NCBI GenBank assembly: GCA_001510575.1
Contig: LNGK01000011.1
Location: 1-64,000, forward strand
From: Knoxdaviesia capensis
Lineage: Eukaryota > Ascomycota > Sordariomycetes > Microascales > Gondwanamycetaceae
Reading direction: 5' to 3'
DNA length: 64,000 nucleotides
Below are positions 57,518 to 64,000 of this stretch, piece after piece (positions within the stretch are counted from its first letter, which is position 1; each line of letters begins with the position of its first letter). A program made the translations under genes and the position numbers. Under the pieces are notes generated by a model, which was not told the DNA's origin, ran no database searches, and was given only the letters and a program-made list of their open reading frames with translations.

Positions 57518-58641
57518 ATGCTCGTCCTGTCGGCACGGCCAGCTCTTACCGCGGCACTGCGGAAAGCCCCGACCTCCAGCGTCTTTGTCCGATTCTCCAC
57601 CCGCAAGTCGCTCCTCTCGACGCTTGCCGTACTAGAGCAACGGGATGGCGAGCTCAGCAAGGGCTCTCTAGCAGCGTTGGCGGCCGCGAAGGCCTTAGGA
57701 GGCTCAATTCACGGCTTCGTGGCGGGCTCGAACGCCGAGAGTGCTGCACAAGAAGCTGCGAAGGCGTCTGGCGTTGAGAAGATCATTGCCGTGAGCAGCA
57801 GCGCATATGACAAGGCACGCATGAACAAATCTCTTCTTGAAGCTGTGGCGTTTCCGTCAAGGACTGCTAACACCACCTGTCTCCCAATCTCCAGGGTCTC
57901 CCCGAGAACTTTGCGCCGCTCCTTGTCGAGAACATCAAGACCGGAGGCTACACCCATGTGATTGCTGCCCACACTGCCTTTGGCAAGAACATCCTCCCCC
58001 GTGTCGCCGCCCTCCTCGACTCGCAGCAGATCTCCGACGTGACGGCCATTGAGAAGGAGGACACCTTTGTGCGGCCCATCTACGCCGGTAACGCCATTGC
58101 CACCGTGCAGTCGGCTGACGCCATCAAGATCCTCACCGTCCGCGGCACTGCCTTCCAGGCTCCCGCGCTCGAGGGAGGCTCGGCTGCCATCGAAGCCGGT
58201 GTCGACCCCAAGGCTGCCTCGGCAACCGAGTGGGTTTCTGAGGATCTGGCCAAGTCGGACCGGCCCGATCTTGCCACCGCCGACCGTGTGGTGTCGGGCG
58301 GCCGTGCGCTCAAGTCAAAGGAGGGGTTTGACAGCCTGCTGGTTCCCCTGGCCGATACTCTCGGCGCGGCTATTGGCGCATCTCGCGCTGCTGTTGACAG
58401 TGGCTACGCCGACAACAGTCTGCAGGTCGGCCAGACCGGCAAGGTGGTGGCACCGCAGCTATACCTTGCCATTGGTATCTCTGGAGCTATCCAGCACTTG
58501 GCGGGAATGAAGGACAGCAAGGTCATTGCGGCCATCAACAAGGACCCTGACTGCCCTATCTTCCAGATTGCCGATGTCGGCCTGGTGGGCGATTTGTTCG
58601 AGATTATTCCCGAGCTGACGGAGAAGTTGAAGAAGGCATAA
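57518..58641 (+). CDS. etfA: Electron transfer flavoprotein alpha subunit, mitochondrial
   Basis: ETF accepts electrons from mitochondrial acyl-CoA and other dehydrogenases and passes them to ETF-ubiquinone oxidoreductase. Proposed exons are 57518-57814 and 57895-58641, giving 347 aa. The N-terminal 28 residues are Arg/Ala/Ser-rich without acidic residues, a mitochondrial presequence. The FAD domain has SDRPDLATADRVVSGGRALKS, GASRAAVDSGY, QVGQTGKVVAPQLYLAIGIS and GAIQHLAGMKDSKVIAAINK, all ETF-alpha signatures. The intron was placed with a GC donor (GCACGC after AAG) because this gives AYDKGLPENFAPLL, matching family spacing; the nearest GT donor would remove nine residues. The branch site CTGCTAAC is clear at 57873-57880. 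The gene converges with arh1. Confidence 0.9.
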
Positions 58642-58837
58642 ACACGGCACTGTTTCTCTTTTTTTGGTTTGACTTTTTTCGTTGGATATGGGATGTACAG
58701 TATATATATCATCATCATTTGGCAGTTCTGCCAAGGTCTTTTTTTTTTATGAATATACAAATAATGTACACATACTATACAAGAAAGGGGGTGGAGAGTA
58801 GTAGGATGTTGTTGCGTTCTCCTCCAGCCAACCGAAT

Positions 58838-60471
58838 TCAAATGGCTGCTAGCATCTCCTGGGTATCAGTAAACTTCTCCCTCTCCTTACCAAGTTGGGC
58901 ACCTCGCTGCTGCTCCGCGGAGTTGATCTTCTGCCACGCTGACCAGTCAACTACCTTCCAAGCTGAAGCTCCGGGGGTGTCACCCTCAACGCCCTGCCAG
59001 CCAGCTGCTGGACTCTCTGATTTCAGAGGTAGGAACGGCTTCCCGGCCGTCCAGTCGTCGGCAATGGAATCAGCGGTTGCAAACGCATCCTGCATTGTCG
59101 AGGCAATAACACCGGTGGGCCCGCGTTTGACCCAGCCGGAGCAGTACAGACCAGGAATCACCTGTGCTTGGCCGTCTGTATGGTACACGCGGCCCAGGCC
59201 ATCGTTGCCGATGATCCCCTTGCGTGGATCAAACGCAATACCCGCAGTATCAAAGCCCTCCAAGGGAAGCGACTTGTACCCGATCGAGCGGAACACCACG
59301 CCTGACGGCAGCGTCACGGTCTCGCCAGTTCCAGAAACGCCCGACGCCGGGTCAAACGGCGCGTCCAGCAGCGTCTTTTCCAGCTGTGTAGCCCCGACGT
59401 GCGTAGGCACGTCAGTGGCCGGAAGGAATGCCGTAGGGGCCACACAAAAGTCCAGCGACCACGACTTGGAGGCATCCTCAGCCGGCGTGCTTGACGGCCC
59501 CGTGATCAAGCTCATAAGCCGCTTCGACTGGCGCGGCAAGCTAGCAATCGACTCCGGCACGAGCTGCGCGTCAATGGGGTGGAAGAACACCCCCGGGAGC
59601 TTGATCAGCTCACGCGCCTCCTTGATGGTGAACGCGGCCTGCATCGGCCCGCGGCGCCCAACCACATGCACGCGGCGAATCTTGCATTGTGCCAGCGTGG
59701 CCAGTGCCTCCTCGGTGATATCGGTCTTGCGCAAGACATCTACGTCCGACAGCAGGATGCGCGCCACGTCCAACGCCACGTTGCCCTGACCGATCACCAC
59801 GGCCCTGTCGGCGGCGGTCAGAACGCCGAGATCGACGCCGTCTCGCGGGCCGGGGTACCCATTGTACCAGGCCACAAACTGCCGGGCGGAGTACACACCG
59901 GCAAGCTCTTCACCGGGGATTCCAAGCTGGCGGTCGACAGCGGCACCATAGGCAAAGGTCACGGCATCGTAGTGGCGGAGCATGGTAGACAGGTCGACGA
60001 AGTGGTTTGTAGCCGATAGCGCAGAGGTCGTCGCGGATGACTTAGAGCCCTTTCCGACGGCCACGTTGCCGATGAACGAGAAGTTCGGCGAGCTGGCGAC
60101 TTCTTCAAACTTCTCTTGACAGTTCTGGGCAATACTTTCCCTGTTAGCCTAGCGTTCTCAGTTCCTCCAGTAATGCCGGCCGTAACATTACTGCCTACCT
60201 TTACTTCAGGGTGGTCCGGAGCTACGCCAAAGCGGACGAGGCCATACGGCACCGGAAGGGCCTCGTACATATCGATTTTGGCGTGCGGTATTCTGGTCAT
60301 GACACGGTAGGCTGTGTAGAAGCCGGCGGGACCAGAGCCGATCACGGCCATACGGAACGAATCGGACCGGGAGGGTGGAGCTGTGTGAACTCGGCGCGAC
60401 GTCGGCCGAAGCGGCCGGACGTGAAGCCGGGAGGCACATCGCCGGCCGAGGGTTCGGAGCGGAGGACGCAT
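58838..60471 (-). CDS. arh1: Mitochondrial NADPH:ferredoxin (adrenodoxin) reductase Arh1
   Basis: Arh1 supplies electrons from NADPH to mitochondrial ferredoxin for Fe-S cluster and heme A synthesis. Proposed exons are 60471-60199 and 60124-58838, giving 519 aa, phase-0 junction. A basic presequence (RTLGRRCASRLHVRPLRPTS) is followed by the FAD Rossmann motif VIGSGPAGFYTAYRV, YEALPVPYGLVRFGVAPDHPEVK, NCQEKFEEV, and the NADPH-binding GQGNVALDVARILL. VVGRRGPMQAAFTIKE and GWVKRGPTGVIAST complete the family pattern. The 74-nt intron interrupts just after HPEVK. Stop codons of arh1 and etfA are under 200 bases apart; both products are mitochondrial redox flavoproteins, but linkage is probably incidental. 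Confidence 0.92.
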
Positions 60472-61620
60472 GCTACGGAGGGAAGTGGGGACGCAATGGA
60501 TGGTGAGAGGTGATGTACGGAGAGGTGCGGCGGGTAATGATGAAGGAATAGAAGGTGACTCTTTAGTATTTGAGAGAAGAAGAGGTTGATGGGAAAGAAC
60601 GAGGAATTTTTACACGAACTGAATATGACCAAGCGTTTTTAGGAGGTGCAGTTTGCTGCTAAAATAAGCATTTTAAGACGGACGTTGACATTTTTAGTGG
60701 CTCACCTATTATAAGTTTGGCATATTATCAAATGTTTCCTCTTGCAGCGAAACTGACAGAAAAAGGTCCAATTTGATCAAACCCAAGAACTTGGTACTTT
60801 GATCAACTAGGACTATGAATCTGGTAGACAACCTACCTTTCATGCCTCCAACATACATGTCCCGCCTACAAAAAGTCCACGAGAGCTCGTGTATTCGTAT
60901 AGGAGAAAACCGAACCCTAACCCTAAGCCACATCCCATCGTGTGTGTGAAGGGACGGACCGCCCTTGCCACTATCAACAAATCGCATCGGATCACACATC
61001 AGCACCAGACAAAACACCATCAGCCAGCACATCCTTTCTCGTGCAAACTGAATACGAGAATTTGCTCCCTGCTATGCTTCTTAGCACAAAACACGGAATC
61101 CTGCAGATTTGGCGGCTGTTCTGTTTCGGGTTCGTGTTTTCGTTCCGCTTATTCTTGGGGTTAGTGTTGCCATGCCAACTACAGTCTTCACACATGGCCT
61201 TCAAGTAAACACGGCCGCGACGCTGTCGCATTCTTTATCCTCCAAAGCTCCCCTCCATTGACGAAGGTTATTGGGAAATTCTTGTCTAGACCGTATCTCT
61301 TCACATTCCTTTCCTCTTATTTGCCTCTTCCATCTGTACATGCTATATGCTTGACCATTATCTCAGCTGTTATAACCAGTCTTGACTGTGTGCGTGTGCG
61401 TGTGTGTCCCATTCCAATCCTCTTCTCCCTCCAACTCTATCTTTGCCAGCAAGAGAAGAGGCCGCATCTTCGACTGCTTCTGGCCGCTGTACAAATATAT
61501 ATATATATATATATACTCTGCTCGAGCACCTCTCTCTCTCCGTCGTTAAACTTCCCGACTTCCAAAACCACAGTCCCTACCACCCAAATCTGCCCACAGC
61601 CGGCAGACAAGTCTTCCATC
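60472..61620. other. Divergent promoter region of arh1 and the membrane-protein gene
   Basis: About 1.15 kb. It holds tandem CCCTAA units (60915-60926), a CT-rich stretch upstream of the plus-strand gene and a (TA)n run at about 61494-61514, roughly 110 bases before its ATG. No gene is supported. Confidence 0.45.
60913..60926 (-). promoter_or_regulatory. Telomere-repeat-like box (two CCCTAA units)
   Basis: AACCCTAACCCTAA on the plus strand equals two TTAGGG units on the minus strand, about 440 bases upstream of arh1. It is similar to the box upstream of gea. Confidence 0.35.
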
Positions 61621-63730
61621 ATGTCGGCGGCGCCGTCGCGGAACTCGCAGTACAGCGGTCGCCAGTCGTACACCTACGGACTGGTGCACGGCGACTCTGG
61701 CGAAGCTCTGTCCCCGACCAAGCCGTTCGACCCCAAATCGGTGACTCGGTCCAGCTTCGAGCCCAAGCCGCAGCGGCCAAAGCAGGATGGACCGTGGCTC
61801 TCGTTCAACCGCCATCCCGAGTGAGTGGTGATGTTCCTGGTGGTCTCAATTCGCTGTGACACACATACATACTGATATCTTGGATAGCGCACATATGACG
61901 GTGCAACCCCGGACGTCGACTATCAAACCAATGAGCCGATCCACCAAGGACTGGATCAAGCGGATCCGAGTCTTCCAGTTGTTGCTGCGTATCCTGGAGA
62001 TAAACGGCTCTCTGGGACTCTTGACGCTGATGATAATAATAACAAACCTTGGCGATATACCCAATCTCCTCTTCAAAATTGCCGTATGTACTGTCCCTGA
62101 TATGTTGGGGGGATACGTCCTCCTAAAACATGCCTGCTTCTCAGCCGCTGTTGCTAACGACGACCGCATATATGCATGTCCCAATGAATAGCCCGGAGTT
62201 GTCTCGCTTCACACGACCTACGCCATTTACCATCTTTCGCGCTCTGCTGGAAGTCGGCCTCCCGGATCCTCGGCCGCCTACCATGTCTTCGCCAGCATGG
62301 CCGACCTGGCTGTCGGCCCGATCTACGCCTACGGAGCCATCACAGCCCACCGCGAGGGATCGAAATGGTCCAACATGCTCAACCGTGAGGATCTGATGAG
62401 TGTCTTTGTCCCGGCCGTGTACTACATGTTCATTGCCGCCGGTGGACTGCACGTTCTCAGTCTCACCGTCTCTCTCTGGCTGGCCACCATGTTCCGCAAG
62501 ATCAGCCTCATGCCTCCGGATTTCAACCCGCTCGAGGACCGCTTCACCACCCGCGCCAAGCACAAGAAGAACAAGTCGTCTGTTGCCACTTCGTCGTCGA
62601 CTGGAAGCTTTGAGAAGATTTCCACTCCTGACGAGGTCCGCCGCTCGGTCGTTGGTGATGCTGCGCACCGTGGATCCCGGGTGCCGTTCATGAGCCTGCA
62701 CACGCGCGGAGACTCGATGGACTCATTCTACAGCGGAGACTCGCGCGTGAACTTGCCCAGCCGCCAGTATCAGATCACTCCGGCCAACTCGGCCCGAAAC
62801 TCGGTCACTTCCCTGCCGATCAAGCGTGCCTCGGTTCCCGTCAAGCCTGAGCGTGCCTGGTACAGCGAGGTTCCCCTGCAGGACGAGCAGGAGAAGGCTG
62901 GCGGATCGACTCCCTCAAGTCCGACCAAGCCGTCTGCCGCCGCCACCGCCGAGTCAACCACCCACGGCACACCCCGCTCGGCCAAGTTCACCGAGACCTG
63001 GGCGCCCTCAGACTCTCTCATTGGCCGCACCCAGCGCCGTCTAAACGTTGACGAGGAGCGCCTGCGCGGAGGCCACAGCCACAGCAACTCCAACGACAGC
63101 CGCAAAACCCTCTCCAAGCCCTACCAGCCTGTGTCGACCCGCTACAACTTCCAGGACTCCGACTCTGACATTGACGAGCGCGACGAGAACGACATGGCCG
63201 GCAGCGACTTCTCCGATAACGAGCACGACGACGACCGTGACACCGGCCGCAACGGTATGCGTGTCAACCCGCTTCGCCTCCACCCCGCCCGCCACGGCAC
63301 TCCGGCCCCGCCGACCCTGGGTCTTCAGGAGATCAGCAGCAACCGCCGAAGCGTCAGCGGCAGCCAAGACATCGTCGACGAGAAGCCCGGCCGCCGCAGC
63401 GTTGACTACCGCAGCAGCCAGCTCCCGCCAAAGCCCCCGATGCATAAGGCCGCCATGCGCGACAGCTCGATCTCCACCGACTCGGCCTTCTACTCCAAGC
63501 CGTACGGCCAGCTCAAGCCGGCCACGCCCCCCGTCATGATCGGCAGCAGCCGCCAGGTGTCGTCTGGAAACGACTACACCGGCGCGCGAAACTCTGCTAT
63601 GGCCTACGGCCGCCGCAACGTCAGCGGCAAGGTGGCGGAGGAAGGGCGCAGCCAGCACATGTTCGAGGACGACGAGGAAGTGCGGTCGCCAAACGGCAAG
63701 ACGGCGTACTCGGGATACAAGGCCTATTAG
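61621..63730 (+). CDS. Four-helix membrane protein with long Ser-rich cytoplasmic tail, function unknown
   Basis: Proposed exons are 61621-61820, 61888-62083 and 62192-63730, giving 644 aa with GT-AG borders and continuous frame. The N-terminal about 90 residues are hydrophilic (SRNSQYSGRQSYTYGLVHGD). Four hydrophobic segments follow: around VFQLLLRILEINGSLGLLTL, VVSLHTTYAIYHL, FASMADLAVGPIYAYGAITA and FVPAVYYMFIAAGGLHVLSLTVSLW. The remaining 400 residues are low-complexity, rich in Ser, Arg, Asp and Pro with many potential phosphosites (RRSVVGD, DSDSDIDERDEND). The layout resembles a MARVEL-like tetraspan with a regulatory tail, which I recognise only as a conserved fungal type; I cannot name it. 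A role at the plasma membrane or septum would be speculation. Confidence 0.75.
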
Positions 63731-64000
63731 AGAGGCAGCATGCTGGAATTTTTTGCGCTTATTTTTTGCTCTTCTTGGATTTAGGGATAGTAGGATTTGA
63801 TTCTTGGTAAACGTAGCATCGTTTTCAAGGGCCAAGATGATTTTGGGGTATTGGAAACAAGTAGATTGATGCTGGAACATGGGATGCACATTTCTCCCAA
63901 AACAGATGAATCTACGATGATGGGAGTCATGTTTTGGGGAAACTTTCGGCTATAGGGGGATTGGGAGAGGTTCTCGGGTATGTATCTGGAATCATATCTT
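63731..64000. other. 3' flank of the last gene
   Basis: T-rich sequence (63750-63772) follows the stop codon, as expected for a 3' UTR. Nothing else is recognised to the window end. Confidence 0.4.

Noticed and set aside
1..64000. Secondary-metabolite or defence gene cluster
   Set aside because: No polyketide synthase, NRPS, terpene cyclase, NLR-like or transposase gene is visible; the genes are unrelated housekeeping functions. No tRNA or rRNA gene was recognised by eye either, though a covariance search was not possible.

Overview
The window is nuclear DNA of a filamentous ascomycete (Pezizomycotina, most likely Eurotiomycetes, Aspergillus/Penicillium-like). The evidence is dense genes on both strands, many introns of 60-100 nt with GTATGT/GTAAGT donors and CTAAC/CTGAC branch sites, CT-rich tracts before start codons, RIP-type AT-rich blocks, and protein families typical of these fungi (Anp1-type mannosyltransferase, Tti2, a carnitine acetyltransferase ending in AKL, an Asi-type RING protein). 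I cannot name the species. Exon coordinates were inferred by hand from splice signals, reading-frame continuity and recalled family conservation; no alignment was run.

Layout. Bases 1-3740 are a repeat block mutated by RIP (C to T in CpA context). It holds a dead Ty1/Copia polymerase relic (482-1440), nested AT-rich inverted and direct repeats (1640-3175) and an (AAT)n microsatellite. Next to it sits a short TA-flanked terminal-inverted-repeat element (3746-4130) with little sign of RIP; a relic of a related element lies at about 345-397. From 4.5 kb to the end is ordinary euchromatin with 18 recognisable conserved genes plus two of unclear function: sen34 (+), an Asi1/Asi3-like RING membrane protein (-), fig4 (+), tti2 (-), the CCA-adding enzyme (-), syf1 (-), vma8 (+), a U1A/U2B''-type RRM protein (-), gea/GBF1 Arf-GEF (-), anp1 (-), exo70 (-), a class III aminotransferase (-), mcm3 (+), a Mak32-like PfkB protein (-), CAP/srv2 (+), carnitine acetyltransferase acuJ (-), rsc8/swi3 (-), ETF-alpha (+), arh1 ferredoxin reductase (-) and a four-helix membrane protein with a long Ser-rich tail (+).

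Most genes are housekeeping and not functionally clustered. Loose themes are secretion (gea, anp1, exo70), RNA processing (sen34, cca1, syf1, U1A-like) and mitochondrial metabolism at the right (acuJ, etfA, arh1; the last two are convergent neighbours). Long intergenic stretches lie at 37.2-39.7 kb and 51.7-54.5 kb, and a 127-N assembly gap lies at 48,275-48,401.

I found no convincing previously undescribed multi-gene system. The most interesting signals are the little-mutated TIR element beside RIP-destroyed DNA, a carnitine acetyltransferase whose alternative in-frame starts would produce mitochondrial or peroxisomal forms, a probable GC-AG intron in ETF-alpha, 10- and 11-nt micro-exons in vma8, a hidden last exon of mcm3, a cluster of MCB-like sites before mcm3, and a PfkB protein with Asn in place of the catalytic Asp.
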